Positions 1-8,288 of a DNA stretch of 64,000 nucleotides are shown here, in pieces (position 1 is the stretch's first letter; every line of letters starts with the position of its first letter). The stretch is taken from NCBI RefSeq assembly GCF_050920705.1, contig NZ_CP154799.1, positions 2,418,001-2,482,000 of the forward strand, given 5' to 3'. The position numbers and the translations under genes are program-made. The notes beneath the pieces were generated by a model. That model had not been told where the DNA came from. It saw nothing but the letters and a program-made list of their open reading frames with translations, and searched no databases. The DNA comes from Regnicoccus_A sp014224355. Its GTDB lineage: Bacteria > Cyanobacteriota > Cyanobacteriia > PCC-6307 > Cyanobiaceae.

Positions 1-571
1 GACAGGCCAGGGCCTCTGCCGGCAGGCCAGCGCCCAGGGCCAGTCGCAGGCTGGAGGGGGTAGGCAGGATGCGGGCGAAACTGGCCCGAGCGCCGGCCAG
101 GGCCACGGCCTTGGCCAGATGGCGGGCCCCGATCGCCAGCAGCAGGCGTTCAGCCCCCAGATCCAGGTCGGCCAGGTCCTGCAGCTGGTCAAGCAGCGTC
201 AGCCTCGATCCAGGCGGCTGCGGCACCGCCGGACGCCAGAGTCGCAGCAGGGGCTGCCCGATGCGGGCACAGACCGCCGCCAGATCGGTGCTGATGGCCG
301 TGGCGAAGGGGTGACTGGCATCGATCACCCAGCGGAAGGGGGCCAGGGTGCCCCCCAGGAGTTCCGACTCGATCGCCTCGGGGCCGGCCAGAGCTCCCAC
401 ACGCCCCAGCAGATGGGGGTGGGGTGCATAGGCCCGCAGGGCATCCTCGTTCACCAGCGAAATTTGCACGCTCCAACCGGAGGCCAGCAGCCTGCTGGCC
501 AGCAGGGGGCCCTCACCGGTGCCGCTCAGCAGCCAGATCGACGGCCGTCGTCCCGCCCTGCTGGCGGCCAT
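1..571 (-). CDS. cobK: Precorrin-6A reductase, C-terminus cut by window edge
   Basis: CobK reduces the precorrin-6A macrocycle with NADPH during cobalamin (or pseudocobalamin) synthesis in the cytosol. Reading the minus strand gives an open frame from ATG at 571 to the left edge with no stop, so about 190 residues are visible. The family's N-terminal motif WLLSGTGEGP lies at residues 13-22 and DASHPFA at 84-90, both diagnostic of CobK/CbiJ. An in-frame GTG at 628 is an alternative start and would overlap the divergent SSB-like gene. The C-terminal part lies outside the window. Confidence 0.85.
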   Translation of the reverse strand, partial: MAASRAGRRPSIWLLSGTGEGPLLASRLLASGWSVQISLVNEDALRAYAPHPHLLGRVGALAGPEAIESELLGGTLAPFRWVIDASHPFATAISTDLAAVCARIGQPLLRLWRPAVPQPPGSRLTLLDQLQDLADLDLGAERLLLAIGARHLAKAVALAGARASFARILPTPSSLRLALGAGLPAEALAC

Positions 572-619
572 GGGTTGGGTCGGTGCATCAGGATGGGGCC
601 CGCTGTCGCCGAGGGGGTC

Positions 620-1117
620 GTGAATCACTGTTTGCTTGAGGTGGTGGTGCTGGAGGCACCCCAGGTGCGCTACACCCAGGACAACCAGACCCCGGTGGCG
701 GAAATGGCCGTCCAGCTTGACGGTTTGCGTCCTGACGATCCCCCAGGGCAATTGAAGGTGGTCGGCTGGGGCAATCTCGCCCAGGATCTGCAGAACCGGG
801 TTCAGGTGGGCCAGCGGCTGATGATCGAAGGGCGGCTGCGCATGAGCACCATGACCCGCGCCGATGGCCTCAAGGAAAAACGGGCCGAGTTCACCCTCTC
901 CCGTCTGCACCCTCTGATGGCCCAGGGCTCCAGCCCGGCCCCGTCGATGGCCCCGTCGGCTCCATCACCCACGCCCAAGCCCGCTGGCGCCTCAGCGAGA
1001 GAGGTGTCTCGCCCCGCCGCGCCGGCCCCCAGGCCTGCTGCAGGGCCGCCCCCCACCTGGAACACCGCCCCGCTGGTTCCGGACCTGGCCGAGGACGACG
1101 ATGAGATCCCCTTCTGA
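620..1117 (+). CDS. Single-stranded DNA-binding protein (OB-fold)
   Basis: This is an SSB-like protein of about 165 residues. The first ~100 residues form an OB-fold of the cyanobacterial type (NHCLLEVVVLEAP near the start, then KVVGWGNLAQDLQ and VGQRLMIEGRLR). A proline/alanine-rich linker follows, and the protein ends in the acidic tail DDDEIPF, the partner-binding tip typical of bacterial SSB. It should bind single-stranded DNA in replication and repair. I chose the GTG at 620 because the homology begins directly after it; the same frame is open far upstream, but that part is the antisense of cobK. It is divergent from cobK. Confidence 0.8.
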   Translation: MNHCLLEVVVLEAPQVRYTQDNQTPVAEMAVQLDGLRPDDPPGQLKVVGWGNLAQDLQNRVQVGQRLMIEGRLRMSTMTRADGLKEKRAEFTLSRLHPLMAQGSSPAPSMAPSAPSPTPKPAGASAREVSRPAAPAPRPAAGPPPTWNTAPLVPDLAEDDDEIPF

Positions 1118-1132
1118 GGCAGCAGGCCACCT

Positions 1133-1399
1133 TCAGCCTGGCTCGAGCCGCTGGCGTGCCTGGTCGATCAGCTGTCCGATCTCCCGCTCCAGCGCAGCGA
1201 GATCCAGCCTCAGCTCGGGCCAGCGCCCCGCATCGATCTGCTGCAGCAACCAGAGTCGGTCCTGGGTGAGCTGATCCAGAAGGGTGAGGGTGCTCGGGTC
1301 AGACAGGGAAGGGTCCTGGGCTGATTGATTCGCACCGGGATCAGAAGCGGGGCTGGGGTGATCCATGGCCTCAGGCATCGGGTTGGCATCAGTGGCCAT
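1133..1399 (-). CDS. Hypothetical protein, about 88 aa
   Basis: This is a small soluble protein with an Asp/Pro/Ser-rich first half. The second half is probably helical and rich in Leu, Arg and Glu (LTLLDQLTQDRLWLLQQID, then LDLAALEREIGQLIDQ), which suggests a short coiled coil. It has no signal peptide or membrane segment. It converges on the SSB-like gene and is divergent from the DUF2854 gene. I chose the ATG at 1399 rather than the longer frame, which would overlap the divergent gene. I do not recognise a family. Confidence 0.55.
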   Translation of the reverse strand: MATDANPMPEAMDHPSPASDPGANQSAQDPSLSDPSTLTLLDQLTQDRLWLLQQIDAGRWPELRLDLAALEREIGQLIDQARQRLEPG

Positions 1400-1428
1400 C
1401 CTGGACCGCGTTGCAGGAAGATGGCCAC

Positions 1429-2004
1429 ATGGAAGCACTCACATCACCCGGCAGTCTGCTGACGATCCTTGGCGCGGCACTGACGGTGATCGGTTCGATC
1501 GCCTATGCCACCGACAGCCCCAACATCAGCCTCGCGGGCGTGTTCTATGGCGTTCCGGTCTTGCTGGGGGGCCTGGCCCTGAAGTCGTCGGAGCTGCCTC
1601 CGGCGACCCGGCTCACACCTGCATCGGAGCTGCGCGAGCTGCGCGAGCGCCCCGAGAGCGAACCGCTGCGCAAGCTGCTCAAGGACGTCACCCGCTGGCG
1701 ATATGGCCAGAAAGCGCATCTGGAAAGCTCCCTCGAAGCGCTCAAGCTCTGGAACGACGACCAGCCCCCCGAACTGGTGAGCGTGGCTGAGCAGGATTGC
1801 GACGGCGGGTACGGCCTGGTGCTCCACTTCCGCTGCCATGGGGTCCCACCGGAGCGCTGGCAGGCGAAGCAGGAACGGCTGGGTCGCTTCTTCGGCCCGG
1901 GTTTGCGCGCCGAGCTGCGCGCGATCTCCGAATCGGACCTGGAGCTGAGCCTGCTTCCCGCCACAGATGTGGCCGAGCCCACCCCAACCCCCACCGTCTC
2001 TTGA
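1429..2004 (+). CDS. DUF2854 family membrane-anchored protein
   Basis: This protein of about 191 residues matches the DUF2854 family of cyanobacteria and chloroplasts, whose function is unknown. Two closely spaced hydrophobic segments near the N-terminus (around LLTILGAALTVIGSIAY and VFYGVPVLLGGLAL) anchor it in a membrane, and the rest is soluble. The ATG at 1429 has GGAAG about ten bases upstream, better than the ATG at 1411. Its stop codon overlaps the TTG start of argB, so the two may be translationally coupled. Confidence 0.75.
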   Translation: MEALTSPGSLLTILGAALTVIGSIAYATDSPNISLAGVFYGVPVLLGGLALKSSELPPATRLTPASELRELRERPESEPLRKLLKDVTRWRYGQKAHLESSLEALKLWNDDQPPELVSVAEQDCDGGYGLVLHFRCHGVPPERWQAKQERLGRFFGPGLRAELRAISESDLELSLLPATDVAEPTPTPTVS

Positions 2005-2918
2005 GCCAGGACCCCGTCATCAGCGCAGAGGACACTCTGCGGGTCTCGGTTCTCAGCGAGGCACTTCCTTACATCCAGCGCTTCGCCGGCCGCCGGGTGG
2101 TCGTCAAGTACGGCGGTGCGGCAATGGTGCGGGAAGATCTGCGGGATGCGGTCTTTCGCGATCTGGCCCTGCTGGCCTGTGTGGGAGTTCAGCCCGTGGT
2201 GGTCCACGGAGGGGGGCCGGAGATCAACCAGTGGCTCCAGAAGCTGAAGATCCCTGCCGAATTCCGTGATGGGTTGCGGGTGACCGATCCCGACACCATG
2301 GATGTGGTGGAGATGGTGCTGGTGGGCCGGGTGAACAAACAGATCGTCAACGGCCTGAACCGGGTCGGCGGCCGGGCCGTCGGGCTTTCCGGCTGTGATG
2401 GCTCACTCGTGGAAGCGCGCACCTGGGGAGAGGGCTCCCATGGCCTGGTGGGGGAGGTGGCTGCGGTCAACCCCGATGTGCTCGCCCCCCTCTTGCAGAG
2501 CGGTTATATCCCGGTGATCTCCAGCGTGGCAGCCAACCCCAGTGGCCAGGCCCACAACATCAATGCCGACACGGTGGCCGGGGAACTGGCGGCAGCCCTG
2601 CAGGCCGAGAAGCTGATCCTGCTCACCGACACCCCTGGGATCCTGCAGAACCGGGAGGATCCCTCCAGCCTGTTGCGCCAGATCACCCTGCCTGAAGCCC
2701 GGGAGTTGATTCGCACAGGCATTGTCAATGCCGGCATGACGCCCAAGACCGAGTGCTGCATCAGGGCTCTGGCCCAGGGGGTCGGAGCGGCCCACATCCT
2801 TGATGGCCGGGTGCCCCATGCCCTTCTGCTGGAAGTGTTCAGCGATGCCGGTGTCGGCACGATGGTGTTGGGCAGCAGCCGTACAGCTGCGCGTAAGGGT
2901 CCGCCCAGGCGTGGCTGA
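2001..2918 (+). CDS. argB: Acetylglutamate kinase
   Basis: ArgB phosphorylates N-acetyl-L-glutamate with ATP, the second step of arginine synthesis and the one that PII controls in cyanobacteria. The frame shows VVKYGGAAMV (nucleotide-binding lysine), VVVHGGGPEIN, the RVTDPDTMDVVEMVL region, NINADTVAGELA and the C-terminal GMTPKTECCIRAL block, about 305 residues in all, normal for the family. The likely start is the TTG at 2001, which overlaps the previous stop codon; the upstream extension is a shadow of the DUF2854 gene. Its 3' end overlaps the next gene by 8 nt. Confidence 0.93.
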   Translation: MSQDPVISAEDTLRVSVLSEALPYIQRFAGRRVVVKYGGAAMVREDLRDAVFRDLALLACVGVQPVVVHGGGPEINQWLQKLKIPAEFRDGLRVTDPDTMDVVEMVLVGRVNKQIVNGLNRVGGRAVGLSGCDGSLVEARTWGEGSHGLVGEVAAVNPDVLAPLLQSGYIPVISSVAANPSGQAHNINADTVAGELAAALQAEKLILLTDTPGILQNREDPSSLLRQITLPEARELIRTGIVNAGMTPKTECCIRALAQGVGAAHILDGRVPHALLLEVFSDAGVGTMVLGSSRTAARKGPPRRG

Positions 2919-4026
2919 GGACCTCCTGGCGCCGGCACAGGCTGCCCTGGAACGCGGGGAGTATGGCCGTTGCCTTCGTTTGCTGGAGCCGATCGTGGCC
3001 GCCCATGCCATCACGGCCCCCATGGGCGGGCGGGCGCGGATGCTGATGGCCACAGCCCTGATCGGGCAGGGAGAGACCGAGCGGGCCGCCAGCTGCATGC
3101 GCGGTCTCAAGGCCTGCGCCGATCCCGACCTGCGCCGCCAGGCCCGCGACCTGAGCCTGATTCTTGAAGCCCCCAGCCTGAAGCGACCGGACAACTGGTC
3201 GCTCACCCTGCCGGCGATCGGAGGGGTGGAATCCCTGCAGCAACGGGCCCTGCCCGGGGCTCCGGCCCGCCCGGACAGACGCCGGCCTGAGCCGCCACCG
3301 CCACCACCTGTCGGTCCCACCCGGGCACCGTTCGGTTTCGCCGTGGTTGTGCTGGCCACACTGCTGCTGCTCGCAGGCCTGCTGGGGGGTTGCCTGAGGA
3401 TCGAGACCGACCTGGGCTTCGCCGGGCCGGGCCGGCTCGAGCTGACCCAGACCCTCACCAGCGCCAGTGGGCGCTGGCTGCCCTGGCAGCGACAGTTCGC
3501 AGGCACCCTCGCCGCCGATCCCGACCTGACCCGGATCAGGCTGTCCCAGGATCCGGATCAGGGACGCCTCAGCCTCAGCAGCGGGGTGGTGTCCTCGGCC
3601 CAGGCGGCTGCCCTGATGCAGCGTCTCGCCAAAGACGCGGGAGATCTCACGGGCACCAGGCTTCCAGCTCCGGAGTTAACGCTGAAGGAGCACAACTGGT
3701 TGCTGGGGGTTCGTCAGCAGCTCGGCTTCGAGCTGGATCTTCGCGGTGTGCAGCCCTTGCCGGGCCTGAGCATGACCTTGAGGCTCAGCTCCGTTGGGGA
3801 ACAGGCGGTGCGCAGGGCCCGGCCACGGTCGGTGGTGCCGGAGCGTGATGGGCTGTGTTGGCCCCTTGAGCTGGGGGCCCTCAACCGGCTGGAGCTGCGG
3901 AGCTGGCGCTGGAGCTCCCTTGGAGTGGGCAGTCTGCTGATTGCGAGCCTGCTGGGTCTCAGCCTGCTGCTGCAGCGCCTGCGCCGGCAGGCGGGATTCG
4001 GCTGGCCCGAGCTGCCCTCTCCCTAG
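2911..4026 (+). CDS. DUF3153 domain protein, probable membrane lipoprotein
   Basis: This protein of about 371 residues has a TPR-like helical N-terminal part (residues 1-90), a proline-rich stretch, a hydrophobic segment ending in a lipobox-like LLGGC, then a beta-rich DUF3153 region and a second hydrophobic segment near the C-terminus. DUF3153 proteins are cyanobacterial and of unknown function. The start is taken as the GTG at 2911, which overlaps the end of argB. The internal lipobox suggests either a membrane-spanning arrangement or fusion of a helical domain to a lipoprotein-like domain. Confidence 0.65.
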   Translation: MAEDLLAPAQAALERGEYGRCLRLLEPIVAAHAITAPMGGRARMLMATALIGQGETERAASCMRGLKACADPDLRRQARDLSLILEAPSLKRPDNWSLTLPAIGGVESLQQRALPGAPARPDRRRPEPPPPPPVGPTRAPFGFAVVVLATLLLLAGLLGGCLRIETDLGFAGPGRLELTQTLTSASGRWLPWQRQFAGTLAADPDLTRIRLSQDPDQGRLSLSSGVVSSAQAAALMQRLAKDAGDLTGTRLPAPELTLKEHNWLLGVRQQLGFELDLRGVQPLPGLSMTLRLSSVGEQAVRRARPRSVVPERDGLCWPLELGALNRLELRSWRWSSLGVGSLLIASLLGLSLLLQRLRRQAGFGWPELPSP

Positions 4027-4034
4027 GGTGTGGC

Positions 4035-6314
4035 CTAGAGCTCGATCGGATCGGGATCGATCGCGAGACTGACGCTGCGGTCCAGGCCGGCACGCAGGTC
4101 GGCCTCAGGCGGCAGTGGCAGGTCGCTGGCTGGTGGACCATGCAGAAGCAGGTGCCAGCGGTACCGGCCAGCCACCCGTGCCACCGGTGCCGGTGCCGGT
4201 CCGATCAGCTGCCAGCGGGCCCGGTCCACCCGTGGCCTCAGCCTTTCGGCCAGCGAGGCGGCTGCGGTGGCCGTGGCCGCAGCGGAGGCCCCTGCAAGCC
4301 GCAACAGGCAGGCTCGGCTGAAGGGCACCAGTCCCGCCTGGCGGCGGATCTCCAGTTCCTCCTCGAGAAAGGCGTCATAGCGGCCATCAATCAGGTGCCG
4401 GATCACTGGGTGATCCGGCAGGTAGGTCTGAACGATCACCTCCCCGGGACGCTCTCCTCGCCCGGCTCGCCCGGCCAGTTGCAGCAAAAGCTGCAGGCAG
4501 TGCTCCGAAGCACGCAGATCCGGTCGGTGCAGGAGGCCATCCGCCGCCAGCACCACTGCCAGGGTCACCCGGGGCAGGTCCATGCCTTTGGCCAGCATCT
4601 GGGTCCCCACCAGCACATCCGCCTCACCGGCCGCGAACCGCGCCAGCAGGCGTCGGTGCCCATCCCTGCCTCGGGTGCTGTCCCGGTCGAAGCGCAACAG
4701 GCGCAGACCGGCCAGCTCCTGCTCCAGCTGCTCCATCACCCGCTGGGTACCGGCGCCGAAGGGCTTGAAGGCCGCCGAACCGCAGCCGCCGCATCGGGCT
4801 TCCAGGGGCTGGCGGTGACCGCACCAATGGCAGCGAAGTGTCTGGCTGCCATCCCGCAGGCGATGGACCGTGAGGGCCACGTCGCAGTGGGGGCACTCGA
4901 CCACCTCGCCGCAGCTGCGGCAACTGAGAAAGCTGCTGTAGCCGCGTCTGGGCACGAGCACCACCGCCTGCTCCCCCCGCTCCTGCAGGTGCTCCATGCG
5001 CGCCATCAGGGCTCTGCTGATCAGCCGTCGATGGCCCTCGGCCAGTTCCTGGCGCAGGTCCACCACGCGCACAGGCGCTGCGGCCTGACCGCTGATGCGC
5101 TGGCTCAGACGCAGCAGGGTGGTGGTCTGGCCAGGGCGCCGACAGGCCAGCCAGGATTCCAGCGCAGGTGTGGCGCTCCCCAGCACCAACCGCGCGCCAC
5201 TCTGGCGGCAGCGCAGGCGGGCCACCTCCCTGGCGTGGTAGCAGGGCATTGGACTCTCCTGCTTGTAGGAGGTGTCGTGCTCCTCGTCGAGGATGACCAG
5301 GCCCAGGGGCGCCAGGGGCAGAAACACCGCTGAGCGGGTGCCCACGGCCATCAGGGGCTCCCGGCCACCGGCCTGCAGACAGCGGCGCCAGGCAGCGATC
5401 CGCTCCCCTTGAGACAGACCGCTGTGGAACTCCAGGATGCTCCCGGCAAAACGGGCCCGGCAGCGGTCGAGCAACTGGGGGATCAGTCCGATCTCGGGAG
5501 TGAGCAGCAGGGCACTGCGGCCCGAGGCCAGGCAGGCGGCCGCTGCCTGCAGGTACACCTCTGTCTTGCCGGCCCCGGTCACTCCCCAGAGGAGGAACTC
5601 CTGGCCGCTGGAGCCCGCGAGGATCTGCTCAAGAGCCTGTTGCTGCTCAGGGTTCAGCTGGCGGGGCTCCTCTGGATTCCCTTGGTGGGGCCAGGGTCCG
5701 GGCGCCGCCGTGCCGTCAGGCAGTGGCCTCTTGCTGCTGGACAACCAACCTTTGTCCTGAAGGTTCTGCACCAGGGAGCGGCTGAAGCCCCACTGCGTGA
5801 TCGTGGTCATTGGGGCCGCCGCGCCTGGTCGTCCCCGCAGCCGCTCGGTGAGTTCCCTCTGCCGGCAGGTGAGCGGCATGGGGACCTCCACCAGTTCAAG
5901 CCAGAGCTGGGTGCGACCCGGTGCCGGTGCCCGGCCCGTCTGCTGACCCAGCCAACCGGGGGGCAAGGCCGTCTTCAGCGTTCTGAACAGACTGGTGTGG
6001 CACTGATGGGCCACGTCCTGGAGCAGGGCCTGCCACTGGGTGTCCACGGCGGCGGCCTGGTGAAGCCCCTCCACCGGCTGGATCACGGCGGGATCGAGAT
6101 CGTCCGGGGGCGCTGCCAGGACCTCCACCACCAGGCCGATCTGGCGACGTCCCCTCAGGCGAAGCCGGACCAGATCCCCGGCCGCAAGCCTGGGTTCCGG
6201 CGGAGCGGCGTAGGTGAAGATACGACCCTCACGACCGGCCTCCACCCAGACCTGGACCCAGAGGGGGGTGGTGGACGTGTCCAGCGGCGTCAGGATTCGC
6301 CTTGCAAACCCCAT
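4035..6314 (-). CDS. priA: Primosomal protein N' (replication restart helicase PriA)
   Basis: PriA recognises stalled replication forks and reloads the replisome. The 759-residue frame has the N-terminal 3'-end-binding domain (WVQVWVEAGREGRIFTY), Walker A GVTGAGKTE, the Walker B box LVILDEEHDTSYKQ, the zinc-binding insertion with eight cysteines in CxxC pairs (CRSCG, CPHC, CHWCG, CGGCG), and helicase motifs V and VI (VLVGTQMLAKGMDLP, QLAGRAGRGERPGEV). Length and domain order are normal. It converges on the DUF3153 gene with only 8 bases between them. Confidence 0.95.
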   Translation of the reverse strand: MGFARRILTPLDTSTTPLWVQVWVEAGREGRIFTYAAPPEPRLAAGDLVRLRLRGRRQIGLVVEVLAAPPDDLDPAVIQPVEGLHQAAAVDTQWQALLQDVAHQCHTSLFRTLKTALPPGWLGQQTGRAPAPGRTQLWLELVEVPMPLTCRQRELTERLRGRPGAAAPMTTITQWGFSRSLVQNLQDKGWLSSSKRPLPDGTAAPGPWPHQGNPEEPRQLNPEQQQALEQILAGSSGQEFLLWGVTGAGKTEVYLQAAAACLASGRSALLLTPEIGLIPQLLDRCRARFAGSILEFHSGLSQGERIAAWRRCLQAGGREPLMAVGTRSAVFLPLAPLGLVILDEEHDTSYKQESPMPCYHAREVARLRCRQSGARLVLGSATPALESWLACRRPGQTTTLLRLSQRISGQAAAPVRVVDLRQELAEGHRRLISRALMARMEHLQERGEQAVVLVPRRGYSSFLSCRSCGEVVECPHCDVALTVHRLRDGSQTLRCHWCGHRQPLEARCGGCGSAAFKPFGAGTQRVMEQLEQELAGLRLLRFDRDSTRGRDGHRRLLARFAAGEADVLVGTQMLAKGMDLPRVTLAVVLAADGLLHRPDLRASEHCLQLLLQLAGRAGRGERPGEVIVQTYLPDHPVIRHLIDGRYDAFLEEELEIRRQAGLVPFSRACLLRLAGASAAATATAAASLAERLRPRVDRARWQLIGPAPAPVARVAGRYRWHLLLHGPPASDLPLPPEADLRAGLDRSVSLAIDPDPIEL

Positions 6315-6704
6315 AGGGGCTTCTTAAGATAGGACCGTTGAGCAGCTCAACTGGCTGCTGTCGGAACCAGGCAGAGTTCCGTCCAGTGGGAAGACCTGAA
6401 GAGCAGGCCGATCGGAGCAACCCTCCACCGAGCCTCCCGGTCTGCGAACACCCCTGACAGCACTGCCTGGCCTCCGGGCCGTTCCATGTCGTTAGGTCAT
6501 TGTTGCCCCTGCTGCTTCGAAAAGGCACCTGATGGCGCCTGATCTCGGGTCAGGTTCTCCCCAAGGAGAACCGGTGCTCTGAAGCAACATTTTGTGTCGT
6601 GATGGTGTCATCGCGCACGTCTGTCTGGCCGCGTGGCCAGAACTGATCCTTTCGACCCAACTTTTTCACCAGTCGATCATTCCGTTTTCCGCCGCAGCCC
6701 CGCT
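6315..6704 (+). promoter_or_regulatory. rpoD upstream region with a hairpin
   Basis: This 390-base region between priA and rpoD must hold promoters for both. I see no gene in it. A perfect 8-bp inverted repeat, GGTTCTCC / GGAGAACC with a four-base CCAA loop, lies at 6553-6572, about 130 bases before the rpoD ATG. It could be a leader hairpin in the rpoD transcript or a dyad operator. I could not fix a -10/-35 pair with confidence. Confidence 0.4.
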
Positions 6705-8141
6705 ATGACCCCAGTGTCCGCCGCCAGCCCCAAGCCAGGCGCTCCAGAAATCCTGACCGTCGCCGCTCAGACGGGAGCCGAGGTGGCGGTCAAGGGCAAA
6801 CCGAAAGCCGCCGCCAAGAAATCCAAGGCCAGCGCGAACGACGGGCAGACGCCGGACTCCCCTGCTGTCAGTCCCGATGCGGCGGCCGTGACGGCGGCCA
6901 ACAAGGTCACGCGCACCCGCAAGGCGGCCACCAAGGCCACCAGCAAAAGCCCAGCCGGCAAAACCAGCGGCACCAAGGCCGCAGCCAAGACAACGGCCAG
7001 CAAAGCGGCCCCCAAGTCCAGAGCCAAGGCCAAGCCCAAGGCTGAGGCGGGCAAGGCGGCTGCCGTGGCCGCGAGCAGCCAGGATCTGAGCGCCGCAGCC
7101 GACCAGTTGCTGGGTGCCGCCGATGGCGCCAAGGACAAGAAAATAACCGCCAAGGAAAAGGCGCTGGCCAGCATCAAGGTTGGACCCAAGGGCGTTTACA
7201 CCGAAGATTCGATCCGGGTCTACCTGCAGGAAATCGGCCGAATCCGTCTGCTCCGTCCCGATGAGGAAATCGAGCTGGCGCGCAAGATCGCTGATCTGCT
7301 GCTGCTTGAGGAGCTGGCCGCCCAGTTCGAGCAGGACAACGGTCATCATCCCGACAACAAGGAATGGGCGGTACTGGTGGACATGCCACCGGTCAAATTC
7401 CGTCGGCGTCTGATGCTGGGGCGCCGGGCCAAGGAAAAAATGGTTCAGTCGAACCTTCGCCTTGTGGTTTCGATTGCCAAGAAGTACATGAACCGCGGCC
7501 TTTCCTTCCAGGATCTGATCCAGGAAGGCAGCCTCGGCCTGATCCGCGCCGCCGAGAAGTTCGACCACGAGAAGGGTTACAAGTTCTCGACCTATGCCAC
7601 CTGGTGGATCCGTCAGGCGATCACCCGTGCCATCGCCGACCAGAGCCGCACCATTCGCTTGCCCGTTCACCTCTACGAAACCATCTCACGCATCAAGAAG
7701 ACCACCAAGGTGCTGTCGCAGGAGTTTGGCCGCAAACCCACTGAGGAGGAGATTGCTGAAAGCATGGAGATGACGATCGAGAAGCTCCGCTTCATCGCCA
7801 AGTCTGCCCAACTCCCCATTTCCCTGGAGACACCGATCGGCAAGGAAGAAGATTCACGCCTGGGCGACTTCATCGAGGCCGACATCGAGAATCCTGAGCA
7901 GGATGTGGCCAAGAATCTTCTAAGGGAAGATCTTGAAGGGGTGCTGGCAACCCTCAGTCCGAGAGAGCGGGATGTTCTGCGCCTTCGCTATGGCCTCGAC
8001 GACGGTCGCATGAAAACCCTTGAGGAGATTGGCCAGATCTTTGACGTGACCCGCGAGCGAATTCGCCAGATCGAAGCCAAGGCCCTGCGCAAGCTACGCC
8101 ACCCCAACCGCAATGGTGTGCTCAAGGAGTACATCAAGTAA
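6705..8141 (+). CDS. rpoD: Principal RNA polymerase sigma factor (group 1)
   Basis: This is the housekeeping sigma factor, about 478 residues from the ATG at 6705. The first ~150 residues are a low-complexity Lys/Ala/Thr/Pro tail. Region 1.2 follows (DSIRVYLQEIGRIRLL), then regions 2.1-2.4 (VVSIAKKYMNRGLSFQDLIQ, FSTYATWWIRQAITRAI), region 3, and region 4.2 (FDVTRERIRQIEAKAL). An ATG 72 bases upstream is in frame, but the intervening residues do not resemble the family. The Lys/Ala head occurs in other picocyanobacterial RpoD proteins and recalls histone H1-like tails. Confidence 0.93.
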   Translation: MTPVSAASPKPGAPEILTVAAQTGAEVAVKGKPKAAAKKSKASANDGQTPDSPAVSPDAAAVTAANKVTRTRKAATKATSKSPAGKTSGTKAAAKTTASKAAPKSRAKAKPKAEAGKAAAVAASSQDLSAAADQLLGAADGAKDKKITAKEKALASIKVGPKGVYTEDSIRVYLQEIGRIRLLRPDEEIELARKIADLLLLEELAAQFEQDNGHHPDNKEWAVLVDMPPVKFRRRLMLGRRAKEKMVQSNLRLVVSIAKKYMNRGLSFQDLIQEGSLGLIRAAEKFDHEKGYKFSTYATWWIRQAITRAIADQSRTIRLPVHLYETISRIKKTTKVLSQEFGRKPTEEEIAESMEMTIEKLRFIAKSAQLPISLETPIGKEEDSRLGDFIEADIENPEQDVAKNLLREDLEGVLATLSPRERDVLRLRYGLDDGRMKTLEEIGQIFDVTRERIRQIEAKALRKLRHPNRNGVLKEYIK

Positions 8142-8288
8142 CTTCGGCAGCCCGAACGGGCACTGAACGAATCTGCCCCTGGTCGTGCCCCGTGGCCACC
8201 AGCGCGGTGGGCGGGACCATCCACCCTCGCGGAAGCCAGGATGGTCACCTGTCCCTTGCCAGACTTCGTGTTGATCACTCAGGGTTGG

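Noticed and set aside
6329..6346. GATAGGACC(G/A)TTGAGCAG occurs near 6329 and again near 23621 (17 of 18 bases)
   Set aside because: A single near-match of this length is expected by chance at least about once in a window of this size, and the contexts share nothing.
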